Origin: Candidatus Gastranaerophilales bacterium
GTDB taxonomy: Bacteria; Cyanobacteriota; Vampirovibrionia; Gastranaerophilales; Gastranaerophilaceae
DNA: 64,000 nt
Direction: 5' to 3'
Assembly (NCBI GenBank): GCA_944324845.1
Contig: CALUXX010000005.1
Span: 80,370 to 144,369, forward strand
Positions 1-8,659 of this stretch are shown here, piece after piece (within the stretch, counting starts at the first letter, position 1; each line of letters starts with the position of its first letter). The position numbers and the translations under genes were made by a program. The notes under the pieces were generated by a model that was given only the letters and a program-made list of their open reading frames with translations, was not told the DNA's origin and made no database searches.

Positions 1-618
1 TGTATTGATACAAATACTAATCCTAATAACCCCATAATAGGTGAGCGTGCATTTTCGTCTATTCCTGATGAGGTTATATCAGGAGAAAAAATTGTTTCAA
101 AATGTTATAAAAACCATGGTATTGTTCCTTGTGTTAAACATTTCCCCGGACATGGCGATGCTAATGCTGATAGTCATCTTACACTTCCAGTGATTGATTT
201 ACCTTTATCAGAAATGGAAAAAACTCATATAAAACCGTTTGATTTTGCGATAAAAAATGGTGCAGATATGGTTATGGCAGCACATCTTCATTGTACTTGT
301 TTTGATAAAGATGTTATTCCGACTTCATTAAGTAAAAATGCTTTAGGGTACTTGAGAAATGTTTTAAATTATGATGGGGTGATAATATCCGATGATATGA
401 TAATGAAAGGTGTTGCTGATTTTGGGGATGTTGAGGCCTGCGAAATGGGTATAAGAGCCGGATTAAATATGTTTATTTATAGAAATTCTGATGAAAAAAC
501 GATTAATATAATTGAACAAATTTATAAAAAAATCGTTAATAATAGTGAGTTGCAAAAATGTGTGGAAAGTTCTTATCATAAAATAATTATGTTAAAATCG
601 AAGTATAATATATTATAA
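1..618 (+). CDS. nagZ: Glycoside hydrolase family 3 protein, NagZ-like (5' truncated)
   Basis: The frame is open from base 1, so the gene starts before the window; about 205 C-terminal codons are present. The KHFPGHGD motif, typical of GH3 beta-N-acetylhexosaminidases (NagZ), is encoded at about 136-160. It is followed by a segment ending in SDDMIMKGV that matches the end of the family's catalytic domain. NagZ removes N-acetylglucosamine from muropeptides during wall recycling. There is no second GH3 domain, which agrees with the short bacterial NagZ form. An internal ATG at 190 is not the true start, because the diagnostic motif lies upstream in the same frame. Family call is firm; exact substrate is inferred. 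Confidence 0.8.
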   Translation, partial: CIDTNTNPNNPIIGERAFSSIPDEVISGEKIVSKCYKNHGIVPCVKHFPGHGDANADSHLTLPVIDLPLSEMEKTHIKPFDFAIKNGADMVMAAHLHCTCFDKDVIPTSLSKNALGYLRNVLNYDGVIISDDMIMKGVADFGDVEACEMGIRAGLNMFIYRNSDEKTINIIEQIYKKIVNNSELQKCVESSYHKIIMLKSKYNIL

Positions 619-655
619 GTAAATGATTAGGAAATGGTTACAGGCAGGTTCTAAG

Positions 656-1063
656 ATGAAAAAGATTATATTATTAGTTTTATTTATTTTAATTACATCT
701 TTTAATGCGAGGGTTATTGCTGCCAAACCATTGAATTATTGTCCTACATTTGATGAACTTCAGGCTAAGAATTCATATTTTCAATCAATACGTTTACGCT
801 ATGGAATGAATACAGGTTTATCCCCAACACTTGAAGAAAGTTCATTTTACAAGAGTGTTGTAAATGCTTGTTTAGCATATTTTGAAGATGAACCAAAAGA
901 TGTTGATTGTTCAAAATTAAAAACATTATCTTCTGCATATGCATATCGTAATTTTAGAAATACAACAATGAAAAATAAAATAAAAAAGACTATTGCAAAT
1001 TATTCAGGACAATGTAAAGCAGAGTCAGATGCAGCAACAATGTTGTTGCCAAGATTTCGTTAA
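656..1063 (+). CDS. Small secreted protein of unknown function
   Basis: A 135-residue protein. An in-frame start exists at 623, but the ATG at 656 is preferred because it begins directly with a signal peptide (two lysines, a hydrophobic stretch of about 15 residues, then an Ala-rich cleavage region near AKP). The mature part has four cysteines, consistent with disulfides outside the cytoplasm, and no recognised domain. It sits between nagZ and thrS in the same direction but has no obvious link to either. Function unknown. Confidence 0.6.
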   Translation: MKKIILLVLFILITSFNARVIAAKPLNYCPTFDELQAKNSYFQSIRLRYGMNTGLSPTLEESSFYKSVVNACLAYFEDEPKDVDCSKLKTLSSAYAYRNFRNTTMKNKIKKTIANYSGQCKAESDAATMLLPRFR

Positions 1064-1099
1064 TAAATAAAATAATATAGAAAATTTGTATGTCTGTAA

Positions 1100-1105
1100 T
1101 ATAAT
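1100..1105 (+). promoter_or_regulatory. Probable -10 element of the thrS leader promoter
   Basis: A perfect TATAAT preceded by TGTAA lies upstream of the structured thrS leader and would start transcription near 1112. No good -35 hexamer is seen at the usual distance, so the assignment is moderate. Confidence 0.45.
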
Positions 1106-1120
1106 AGTTTCGTAGTTAGT

Positions 1121-1197
1121 TAGAGGGGTCCACCTCGGGAGTAAATCATTCTTTCAAGTGTTTTTGACTGAAGCGGTTATATCCGAAAAGATTTACA
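1121..1197 (+). promoter_or_regulatory. Structured 5' leader of thrS, class not recognised
   Basis: Three nested helices are visible. A GAGG/CCTC hairpin spans about 1122-1136. A long-range helix GTAAATC (1141-1147) with GATTTAC (1190-1196) encloses two hairpins: one built from CTT.TCA.AGT with ACTGAAG around a T-rich loop, and one CGG-TTATAT-CCG. Together they form a three-way junction just before the thrS ribosome binding site. There is no T-box sequence, and no riboswitch class known to me fits. It may be autoregulatory, as the operator of E. coli thrS is, but the sequence is unrelated. Confidence 0.4.
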
Positions 1198-1224
1198 TAC
1201 TTTAAAAGGACAGAAAGAAGAAAA

Positions 1225-3021
1225 ATGGAAAAAAACAACGAAACTTTGTCTATTCTTAGACACTCAACATCACACATTATGGCTCAAGCAGTACAAAGCC
1301 TTTTCCCGTCTGCAAAGTTAGCAATAGGACCGGCAACTGCTGAGGGGTTTTATTATGACTTTGATTTAACAGATGGTCATGCTTTCACAGAAGAAGATCT
1401 TGTAAAAATCGAAGAAAAAATGAAAGAAATAATAAAACAAAATTTAACTTTTGAAAGATATGAAATTCCTGATGTTGAAGCTCAAATTAAAGCATTCAAA
1501 GATGAAGGCGAGATTTACAAAGCAGAATTATTGGAAGAACACAAAAACGACAATCCAACTTTATACATTACAAAAGATAAAGATGGAAATGCTTTATTTA
1601 ATGACCTTTGTGCAGGTCCTCACCTTCCAAATACTTCATATATAAAGGCAAATGCAATAAAATTATTAAAAGTAGCAGGTGCTTATTGGCGTGGCAACGA
1701 AAATAATAAAATGCTTCAAAGAATTTATGCAACTGCATACTGGACAAAAGAAGATTTACAAGATTATTTAACATTTTTAGAAGAAGCAGAAAAACGTGAT
1801 CACAGAAAATTAGGTACAAAACTTGATTTGTTCTCAACAAGAGAAGAATTAGGCGGCGGACTTGTTTTGTGGCATCCAAATCTGGCAATAGTAAGAGAGC
1901 AAATTGAAAACTATTGGAGAGAAGAACACAGAAAACGCGGTTATGTAATTGTAAATACTCCACATATTGCAAAATCAAAACTTTGGGAAATTTCAGGTCA
2001 CGCAGACCATTATAGAGAAAATATGTTCTTTATTCAAAAGGATGAAGATTCAGATGATCAATTCATTTTAAAACCAATGAATTGCCCATTCCATATTTTG
2101 ATTTACCAAGCAAACAGATATTCATATCGTTCATTACCGTTGAGAATGGCTGAATTGGGTACTGTTTATCGTAAAGAAAAATCAGGTGCATTATCAGGTT
2201 TAACTCGTGTTCAAGGATTTACTCAAGATGATGCTCACATTTTCTGTACACCGGAACAGCTTGTTGATGAAATTAACAGAGTAATCGATTTTGTTGCAGA
2301 TACAATGAAAATTTTCAATATGGAATTTGAAGTGGAATTATCTACTCGTCCTGAAAGTTTTGTTGGTGAAATCGAAAATTGGGATAAAGCAGAGGCCGGT
2401 TTGAAAGAAGCAATGGACAGACGTGGAATGAAGTACGATATCAATGAAGGTGACGGTGCTTTCTATGGTCCGAAAATTGACTTCAAAATAAAAGATGCTA
2501 TTGGAAGAACTTGGCAGTGTGCAACTATTCAGTTAGATTTTAATTTACCTGCAAGATTTGATATCAAATATCAAGATAAAGACGGCCAGTTGAAGACTCC
2601 GTTGATGCTTCACCGTGTAATATTTGGTTCAATGGAAAGATTCCACGGCATTTTGATTGAACATTACGCAGGATGTTTCCCGGCATGGCTTGCTCCAACT
2701 CAAGTTAATATTGTACCAATTTCAAATGAAAAACACGTGGACTTTGCGGAAAAAGTTTATAACAAGATGCGTGAAGCAGGTATAAGAGTAAACTTGGATG
2801 ATCGTTCAGAAAGTATGAACTATAAAATTAGAGAAAGTTTACAGGATAAGAAAATACCTTATGTTTGTGTAATCGGAGATAAGGAAGTTGAATCAAATTC
2901 TGTAGCTGTTCGTGCAAGAGGTATCGGTCAAGTTGGAACATTTACAGTAGATGAATTTATTGAAAAAGTTTTAGAAGAAATAGAAACTAAATCAAATAAT
3001 TCATTTGCAAAAGCACAATAG
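1225..3021 (+). CDS. thrS: Threonyl-tRNA synthetase lacking the N-terminal TGS domain
   Basis: Charges tRNA-Thr in the cytoplasm; class II synthetase of 598 residues, versus about 640 for the usual bacterial enzyme. The protein begins directly with the editing domain: HSTSH (His13, His17) and CAGPH (Cys129, His133) correspond to its metal-like quartet. The catalytic core carries the zinc ligands Cys287 (MNCPFH), His338 (DDAH) and His463 (MLHR), with the anticodon-binding domain after about residue 490. The roughly 60-residue TGS domain is absent. The start is preceded by an AAAGGA-type ribosome binding site. An intrinsic terminator follows at 3038. The structured leader suggests post-transcriptional control. 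Confidence 0.95.
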   Translation: MEKNNETLSILRHSTSHIMAQAVQSLFPSAKLAIGPATAEGFYYDFDLTDGHAFTEEDLVKIEEKMKEIIKQNLTFERYEIPDVEAQIKAFKDEGEIYKAELLEEHKNDNPTLYITKDKDGNALFNDLCAGPHLPNTSYIKANAIKLLKVAGAYWRGNENNKMLQRIYATAYWTKEDLQDYLTFLEEAEKRDHRKLGTKLDLFSTREELGGGLVLWHPNLAIVREQIENYWREEHRKRGYVIVNTPHIAKSKLWEISGHADHYRENMFFIQKDEDSDDQFILKPMNCPFHILIYQANRYSYRSLPLRMAELGTVYRKEKSGALSGLTRVQGFTQDDAHIFCTPEQLVDEINRVIDFVADTMKIFNMEFEVELSTRPESFVGEIENWDKAEAGLKEAMDRRGMKYDINEGDGAFYGPKIDFKIKDAIGRTWQCATIQLDFNLPARFDIKYQDKDGQLKTPLMLHRVIFGSMERFHGILIEHYAGCFPAWLAPTQVNIVPISNEKHVDFAEKVYNKMREAGIRVNLDDRSESMNYKIRESLQDKKIPYVCVIGDKEVESNSVAVRARGIGQVGTFTVDEFIEKVLEEIETKSNNSFAKAQ

Positions 3022-3037
3022 TAATTGTATAAATCGA

Positions 3038-3075
3038 GGGGCGAGGTCAAATTTGACCTCGCCCCTTTATTTTTT
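3038..3075 (+). terminator. Intrinsic terminator after thrS
   Basis: A perfect GC-rich palindrome of 28 bases (3038-3065, GGGGCGAGGTC paired with GACCTCGCCCC) is followed by a T-rich tract. It is the strongest stem in the first 10 kb. Confidence 0.92.
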
Positions 3076-3109
3076 CTTGAGTGAATTGTTACTATTATTT
3101 ATAAAATAC

Positions 3110-3138
3110 TTGCTAATATAAAAGAAATTGTGTAAAAT
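3110..3138 (+). promoter_or_regulatory. Sigma-70 type promoter of the 3.2-10 kb operon
   Basis: TTGCTA (3110-3115), a 17-base spacer, and TAAAAT (3133-3138), about 30 bases before the GGGGAGG ribosome binding site of the next gene. This is the only good promoter seen before the chain of closely packed genes up to 9999. Confidence 0.6.
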
Positions 3139-3168
3139 GTAATTAAATTTGGGGAGGAAACAGTTCTA

Positions 3169-4368
3169 ATGCCGAAATTAGCAAGAACTTATAATAGCAG
3201 TTATGATTTTGAGTATTATGAAAGAAGCAGTTATTATCGCAGAGATTACCAATACCAAAATCAGACAAGTCTTGGTAGTGCATACGCTGAGTTAAGAGAA
3301 TTAAATCGTCCGATTAAGAAGAAATCGAAAAAAAAGAAATTAGTTCAGTTTTTTGTTGCTTTATTTTTCTTCTCAATACTTTCAATGTTTGTTTTGCCTT
3401 ATGCATTTTGTCATATTACGAAGGCTTTTGTAGAACCGACACCATATAAATCGGTGAAGGCAGATTTGTTGGATATAAGTTTTCCGACTAATAAATATTT
3501 ATCTAATTCTTGGGTGTTTGGGAATAGAATTTTCAGTTATTCTGCTGATGAAAAAAATGCCGCAATGGTTCCTTTAAAAGAAAATGTTAATATGCCTGTA
3601 TTAAAACAGGAATTGATGAGTTTGATGGAATTGTATCCATCTATTCAGCCTGCGATATATGTTTGGGATTATGAAACTCAAAATTATGTTGATATAAATG
3701 CTGATAAAAGTTATGCAACAGCAAGTATAATTAAAATTCCTGTATTGATAGATGTTTTTAAATCTATTGAAGCAGGTCAAATGTCATTAGAAGATAAAAT
3801 TCCGTTAACAGAGTATTATAGAACAGAGGGTTCGGGTAGTTTGCAATTTAGGGCAAGAGATTCTGAATATACAATAGATGAACTTGCGAATAGAATGATT
3901 ACTGAATCTGATAATTCAGCAACAAATATGTTAATGGCAAAAGTTGGTTCTATGACTGATGTAAATCAAGCCATAAGAGATTGGGGTTTGAAAAATACAT
4001 TTGTTCAAACTTGGTTGCCTGATTTGGGTGGAACAAATAGAACAACTGCTTATGAAATGGCGACAATGCTTTATAATATTGATGAAAATGATTCATTTTT
4101 ATCAGAAGAATCAAGACAAAGAATTTTAAATTATATGGGGCATGTACATAACAATAGATTAATCCAAGCCGGATTGGGAGCTGGTGCTGTATTTTTACAT
4201 AAGACCGGTGATATAGGAACAATGTTGGGTGATGCGGGTATTGTTATTGCGCCGAATGGTAAAAAATATTTGGTAGTAATTCTTGCAAATCGTCCTCATA
4301 ATTCTCCTGCGGGCAAGGAATTTATTGTGAATGCTTCTCAAATTATTTATAATTATATGGTGAAATAA
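3169..4368 (+). CDS. Membrane-anchored class A beta-lactamase-like serine hydrolase
   Basis: A 399-residue protein with a Tyr/Arg-rich cytoplasmic N-terminus, a lysine patch, and one membrane segment at about 58-80. The extracytoplasmic domain carries the serine beta-lactamase/penicillin-binding triad: S186-I-I-K189 (SxxK), S247-D-N249 (SDN) and K345-T-G (KTG). It may act on peptidoglycan or on beta-lactams. A clear class A omega-loop ExxLN is not seen, so a wall hydrolase or carboxypeptidase role is at least as likely as resistance. First gene of the operon; two bases separate its stop from the ldpA-like gene. Confidence 0.75.
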   Translation: MPKLARTYNSSYDFEYYERSSYYRRDYQYQNQTSLGSAYAELRELNRPIKKKSKKKKLVQFFVALFFFSILSMFVLPYAFCHITKAFVEPTPYKSVKADLLDISFPTNKYLSNSWVFGNRIFSYSADEKNAAMVPLKENVNMPVLKQELMSLMELYPSIQPAIYVWDYETQNYVDINADKSYATASIIKIPVLIDVFKSIEAGQMSLEDKIPLTEYYRTEGSGSLQFRARDSEYTIDELANRMITESDNSATNMLMAKVGSMTDVNQAIRDWGLKNTFVQTWLPDLGGTNRTTAYEMATMLYNIDENDSFLSEESRQRILNYMGHVHNNRLIQAGLGAGAVFLHKTGDIGTMLGDAGIVIAPNGKKYLVVILANRPHNSPAGKEFIVNASQIIYNYMVK

Positions 4369-4370
4369 GA

Positions 4371-5315
4371 ATGCTAAAAGATTTATTGGATTCAAAACAT
4401 TGTTTTAAACTTGTATGCGGAGCTGGAAATGAAGATGTAGAAGAGATAAAACGTTTAGTTTATCTTTATGCACTTGCAGGATGTCGATTTTTTGATTTAT
4501 CAGCTTCTGAAGAGGTTGTTGATGCTGCAAAAGAAGCATTAGAAATGGCAAGAGTTTATGATGCTTATATTTGTGTAAGTGTAGGGATTAAAAATGATCC
4601 GCATGTTAAAAAAGCTGTTATTGATTATTCCAGATGTGTAAATTGTGGAGCTTGCGAGGCTGTATGTTTACAGGGTGCCATTCGTGATGCTAAGGTTAAG
4701 AAAAACAAATGTATAGGTTGTGGCAGGTGCTGGAAAGTTTGTTCAAGAACTGCGATTTCTTATATATCAGAAGAAAAGAATTTGAGTGAAGTTTTGCCTG
4801 CTATTGTTGAGAAAAATATCGATTGTATAGAACTTCATGCAATGGGTTTAGATGAAGAGGAAATCTTTTCTAAGTGGAAATATATTAATGATAATTATGA
4901 AGGAATGCTTAGTATTTGTTCAAGTCGTGGGAAATTGAGTGATGAAGGGCTTGTAAATCGTATAAAAGAAATGATAAAAGATAGACAACCTTATACGACA
5001 ATAATTCAGGCAGACGGTTTTCCGATGAGTGGTGGGGATGACAATTATAAATCAACTTTACAGGCTGTCGCAACTGCTGAGATTGTTCAAAATGAAAAAC
5101 TTCCTGTTTATTTGGTTTTATCTGGTGGAACTAATGGAAAAACTTCAGAACTTGCCAGAATGTGTGAGATAAACTATTCTGGAATTGCTATTGGTTCTTA
5201 TGCTCGTATGATTGTCAAAAAATATGTAGATGATCCGGATTTTTGGATTGATACTAATATTGTTAATGAAGCGCTTGAATATGCAAAACCTTTAGTTGAT
5301 TCTGTGCTTTTATAG
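4371..5315 (+). CDS. ldpA: LdpA-like iron-sulfur protein (cyanobacterial clock-input family)
   Basis: A 314-residue protein with two CX2CX2CX3C ferredoxin-type motifs in tandem (Cys89/92/95/99 and Cys114/117/120/124), expected to bind two [4Fe-4S] clusters. They are flanked by an N-terminal TIM-barrel-like segment and a C-terminal domain (QADGFPMSGGDD, LVLSGGTNGKT) that I recognise from LdpA. In Synechococcus LdpA senses redox state and adjusts the circadian period. A non-photosynthetic bacterium would presumably use it for another redox-sensing or metabolic task. Two bases after the serine hydrolase and three before the phosphopantetheinyl transferase, so co-transcribed. Assigned from memory of the family; no alignment was run. 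Confidence 0.65.
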   Translation: MLKDLLDSKHCFKLVCGAGNEDVEEIKRLVYLYALAGCRFFDLSASEEVVDAAKEALEMARVYDAYICVSVGIKNDPHVKKAVIDYSRCVNCGACEAVCLQGAIRDAKVKKNKCIGCGRCWKVCSRTAISYISEEKNLSEVLPAIVEKNIDCIELHAMGLDEEEIFSKWKYINDNYEGMLSICSSRGKLSDEGLVNRIKEMIKDRQPYTTIIQADGFPMSGGDDNYKSTLQAVATAEIVQNEKLPVYLVLSGGTNGKTSELARMCEINYSGIAIGSYARMIVKKYVDDPDFWIDTNIVNEALEYAKPLVDSVLL

Positions 5316-5318
5316 GAT

Positions 5319-5852
5319 ATGTTTATGAAAATTTTTTATATCGAAAAGGATAAATTTTTAGAAAATATCAAAATTGAGGATTTAGAAAAATTTTCTGACG
5401 GTAAGGTTTATAAATCTAATAATAAATATATTGAACATCTTTGCGGTTTGTATCTGGTGAAAAATGTTGCAAAAAAGTTTTATGGAATTGAAAATACTGA
5501 AATTGAGATAAGAAATTTTAAACCTTTTTTTAAAAACAGCAATTTGTATTTTAGTATTTCGCATAGTGCAAATATTGTTGCAGTGGCATTTCATAATGAA
5601 AATATCGGTTTTGATGTTGAATATTGTCGAAAAACCAGAAATTTTAAAGAAATAATGGAAAGGTTTGATATTAAAAAGGAAAATCCGACAAAAGAAGATT
5701 TTTATAAATTTTGGACATTATACGAGGCAAAAATAAAATTGGGAAAAGATTTTGTTTCTGTTTATACTGCAAACTTGGGAAGTGATTATATTTTGTCTTG
5801 TGTGTCAGATGTAGTAATGACATCAGAATTTGAAATTATAAAATGTTGTTAA
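5319..5852 (+). CDS. 4'-phosphopantetheinyl transferase, Sfp superfamily
   Basis: Transfers phosphopantetheine from CoA to a carrier-protein serine. The 177-residue protein shows the superfamily signature: ISHS, then IGFDVEY (Mg-binding Asp), then FYKFWTLYEAKIK, matching the W-(T/S)-x-(K)-E-A-x-x-K motif with Tyr in place of the usual Lys. It is shorter than full Sfp (about 220) but in the range of compact members. The first ATG (5319) is used; ATG 5325 is equally possible. In the ldpA-like operon. Confidence 0.75.
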   Translation: MFMKIFYIEKDKFLENIKIEDLEKFSDGKVYKSNNKYIEHLCGLYLVKNVAKKFYGIENTEIEIRNFKPFFKNSNLYFSISHSANIVAVAFHNENIGFDVEYCRKTRNFKEIMERFDIKKENPTKEDFYKFWTLYEAKIKLGKDFVSVYTANLGSDYILSCVSDVVMTSEFEIIKCC

Positions 5853-5899
5853 ATTTTATGTGATATAATTACGTTATAAAAATTTTTAAGGAGAGAAAA

Positions 5900-7183
5900 A
5901 TGGATATAAAAGCGGTAATTTTAGCAGCAGGAAAAGGTACAAGAATGAAATCGGAAACAACACCGAAAGTTTTGCATGAAATAATGGGAAAATCATTGCT
6001 TGGATATGTTCTTGATAATGTTAAAAATTTTGTATCTGAAGAATTTGTAATTGTAGGTCATCAGGCGCAAGCTGTAGAAGAATTTGTAAAAAGCAATTAT
6101 CAAAATGCTCATACAGTCCTTCAAACTCCTCAATTAGGTACCGGTCATGCTGTATCTATGGTTTGTCCTGCTCTTGAAAATTATGATGGTTTAGTTTTAA
6201 TTTTATGTGGCGATACTCCGCTTATAAAAGAAGATACATTACGTGCTTTTATTGATTTTCATACTTCTCATAATTCAGATTTGACTGTTATGAGTACAAT
6301 TTTTGATAATCCTACCAATTATGGCAGAATTGTTCGTGAAAATGACAATTCTTTAAAATGTATAGTTGAGGAAAAAGATGCAACTGCTGAACAAAAAGCA
6401 ATAAAAGAGGTTAATGCAGGAATTTATTGTTTAAATTGGGGCAAAATTAAATCTGCATTTTCTCAACTTAAAACAAATAATGCTCAGGGGGAATATTATC
6501 TAACGGATATTATATCTTGGGGAAAAGAACAAAATTTGAATGTTAATGCTTATATTCTTGAAGATAGTGATGAAATTTATGGTATAAATTCACGATTAAA
6601 TTTGGCACACGCAACAAAGATAATGAATAGACGCAATCTTGAAAGATATATGATAAACGGTGTTACTATTGTTGATCCTGATAGCACTTGGATTAGTGAA
6701 GATACAGAGATTGGTCAAGATACAATTATTTATCCTGCAACATATATTGAAGGTACAAATAAAATAGGTAAAAATTGTAAAATAGGACCTTGTGCACATA
6801 TTCGAGGTGGTGCTGATATTGCTGATAATATTAAGATTGGTAATTTTGTAGAAGTTAAAAAAGCTAAAATTGCATCTAATACGAATATTGGACATTTATC
6901 ATATATTGGAGATTCAGAGTTAGGTTCACATATAAATATTGGAGCAGGTACAATTACTGCAAATTACAATCCTTTAACTGAGGTAAAATCAAGAACTGTA
7001 TTAAAAGATCATGTAAAAATCGGTTCTAATTCAGTATTAGTTGCGCCTGTAACTCTTGAAGAAGGGGCAAATGTCGGAGCAGGTAGTATCATTACAAAAA
7101 ATATTCCGGCTTGGTCACTTGCAATAACCCGTTCCCCATTACAAGTTCTTGCGGATTGGGTTAAGATGCATATTTCAAGATAG
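5900..7183 (+). CDS. glmU: Bifunctional UDP-N-acetylglucosamine pyrophosphorylase / glucosamine-1-phosphate acetyltransferase
   Basis: Makes UDP-GlcNAc for peptidoglycan and lipopolysaccharide. The uridylyltransferase domain starts with LAAGKGTRMKS (residues 8-18) and contains QTPQLGTGHAV and CGDTPL. From about residue 245 a left-handed beta-helix of hexapeptide repeats leads to the acetyltransferase site (GAGTITANYNP). At 427 residues it is slightly shorter than the usual 450-460. Preceded by an AAGGAGAG ribosome binding site. Same operon as hydG. Confidence 0.95.
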   Translation: MDIKAVILAAGKGTRMKSETTPKVLHEIMGKSLLGYVLDNVKNFVSEEFVIVGHQAQAVEEFVKSNYQNAHTVLQTPQLGTGHAVSMVCPALENYDGLVLILCGDTPLIKEDTLRAFIDFHTSHNSDLTVMSTIFDNPTNYGRIVRENDNSLKCIVEEKDATAEQKAIKEVNAGIYCLNWGKIKSAFSQLKTNNAQGEYYLTDIISWGKEQNLNVNAYILEDSDEIYGINSRLNLAHATKIMNRRNLERYMINGVTIVDPDSTWISEDTEIGQDTIIYPATYIEGTNKIGKNCKIGPCAHIRGGADIADNIKIGNFVEVKKAKIASNTNIGHLSYIGDSELGSHINIGAGTITANYNPLTEVKSRTVLKDHVKIGSNSVLVAPVTLEEGANVGAGSIITKNIPAWSLAITRSPLQVLADWVKMHISR

Positions 7184-7210
7184 TTTAATAAAAAATAGGA
7201 TGGGTAAATC

Positions 7211-8638
7211 GTGTATAATCCAAAATCAACAAAAGCAGAAGAATTTATAGATAATGAAGAAGTCTTAGCGACATTAGAATATGCCCAAAAGAATAAGGAT
7301 AATCTAAGTCTTGTTGATGAAATTTTGCAAAAAGCAAAGCTAGGTAAAGGTTTAACTCATCGCGAAGCATCTGTGCTTTTGGCTTGTGAAGATGAAGCAA
7401 AAAATCAAGAGATTTTTTCTTTAGCTAAAAAGATTAAACAGGAATATTACGGGAATAGGATTGTTTTATTTGCTCCGTTATATTTATCCAATTATTGTAT
7501 AAACGGTTGTGTATATTGCCCGTATCATGCTAAAAACAAACATATTCCTCGAAAAAAAATGACGCAAGAAGAAATAAAAAAAGAAGTTATAGCACTTCAA
7601 GATATGGGACATAAGCGTCTTGCGATAGAAACAGGAGAGGATCCTATTAACAATCCTATAGAGTATATTTTGGAATCGTTAAAAACAATTTATTCAATTC
7701 ATCATAAAAACGGAGCGATAAGAAGGGCAAATGTAAATATTGCAGCGACAACTGTTGAGAATTATCGTAAATTAAAAGAAGCCGGAATTGGAACATATAT
7801 TCTGTTTCAAGAAACTTATAATAAAGAATCATACGAAAAACTTCATCCGACCGGTCCAAAACATAATTACGCCTACCATACTGAAGCAATGGATAGAGCA
7901 ATGCAAGGCGGAATTGATGATGTGGGTTTGGGGGTTTTATTTGGTTTAGAATCATACAAGTATGAATTTGCAGCACTTCTTATGCATGCACAGCATTTAG
8001 AAGCTGTTTATGGTGTAGGACCTCATACTATTTCTGTTCCAAGAATTAAACATGCGGATGATATTAATCCTGATGAATTTGACAATGGAATTGATGATGA
8101 TACTTTTGCTAAAATTGTTGCTTGTATAAGAATTTCTGTTCCATATACAGGAATGATAATTTCAACAAGAGAATCTGAAGCGTGTAGAAAAAGGGTTTTG
8201 GAACTTGGGATTTCGCAAATAAGCGGAGGTTCAAAAACAAGTGTTGGTGGTTATGCTAATCAAAATGATGCCCAAGAAAATCCTGAAGATACTGCGCAAT
8301 TTGATGTTTCTGACAGAAGAACATTGGATGAAGTTATCAAATGGTTAATTGAATTAGGGTATGTTCCTAGTTTTTGTACTGCTTGTTATCGTGAGGGACG
8401 TGTCGGAGATAGATTTATGGCAATTTGTAAGCAACAGCAAATTCACAAATTCTGTCATCCAAACGCAATTATGACCTTGATGGAATATTTACAGGATTAT
8501 GCTCAAGATGATACTAAGGCTGTTGGGTATAAATTGATAGAAAAAGAGTTGAATTCAATTCAAGATGAGAAAATCAGAACTCTTACGAAAGAGTATCTTG
8601 AGAAAATAAAGCAAGGAGAACGAGATTTTCGTTTTTAA
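7211..8638 (+). CDS. hydG: [FeFe]-hydrogenase H-cluster maturation radical SAM enzyme HydG
   Basis: HydG cleaves tyrosine to give the CO and CN ligands of the hydrogenase H-cluster. The radical-SAM motif CINGCVYC (CX3CX2C) lies near residue 97. The C-terminal CTAC...C motif (CTACYREGR, then KFCHPNA) binds the second cluster and distinguishes HydG from ThiH. The 475 residues match the family. GTG start at 7211 with an upstream TAGGATGGG. HydE, HydF and the hydrogenase are not in this window, so they must lie elsewhere if the pathway works. Confidence 0.93.
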   Translation: MYNPKSTKAEEFIDNEEVLATLEYAQKNKDNLSLVDEILQKAKLGKGLTHREASVLLACEDEAKNQEIFSLAKKIKQEYYGNRIVLFAPLYLSNYCINGCVYCPYHAKNKHIPRKKMTQEEIKKEVIALQDMGHKRLAIETGEDPINNPIEYILESLKTIYSIHHKNGAIRRANVNIAATTVENYRKLKEAGIGTYILFQETYNKESYEKLHPTGPKHNYAYHTEAMDRAMQGGIDDVGLGVLFGLESYKYEFAALLMHAQHLEAVYGVGPHTISVPRIKHADDINPDEFDNGIDDDTFAKIVACIRISVPYTGMIISTRESEACRKRVLELGISQISGGSKTSVGGYANQNDAQENPEDTAQFDVSDRRTLDEVIKWLIELGYVPSFCTACYREGRVGDRFMAICKQQQIHKFCHPNAIMTLMEYLQDYAQDDTKAVGYKLIEKELNSIQDEKIRTLTKEYLEKIKQGERDFRF

Positions 8639-8659
8639 TTAAGTATAGGATTTGTATTT

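Noticed and set aside
1081..1224. T-box riboswitch before thrS
   Set aside because: No specifier loop layout and no conserved antiterminator bulge sequence.
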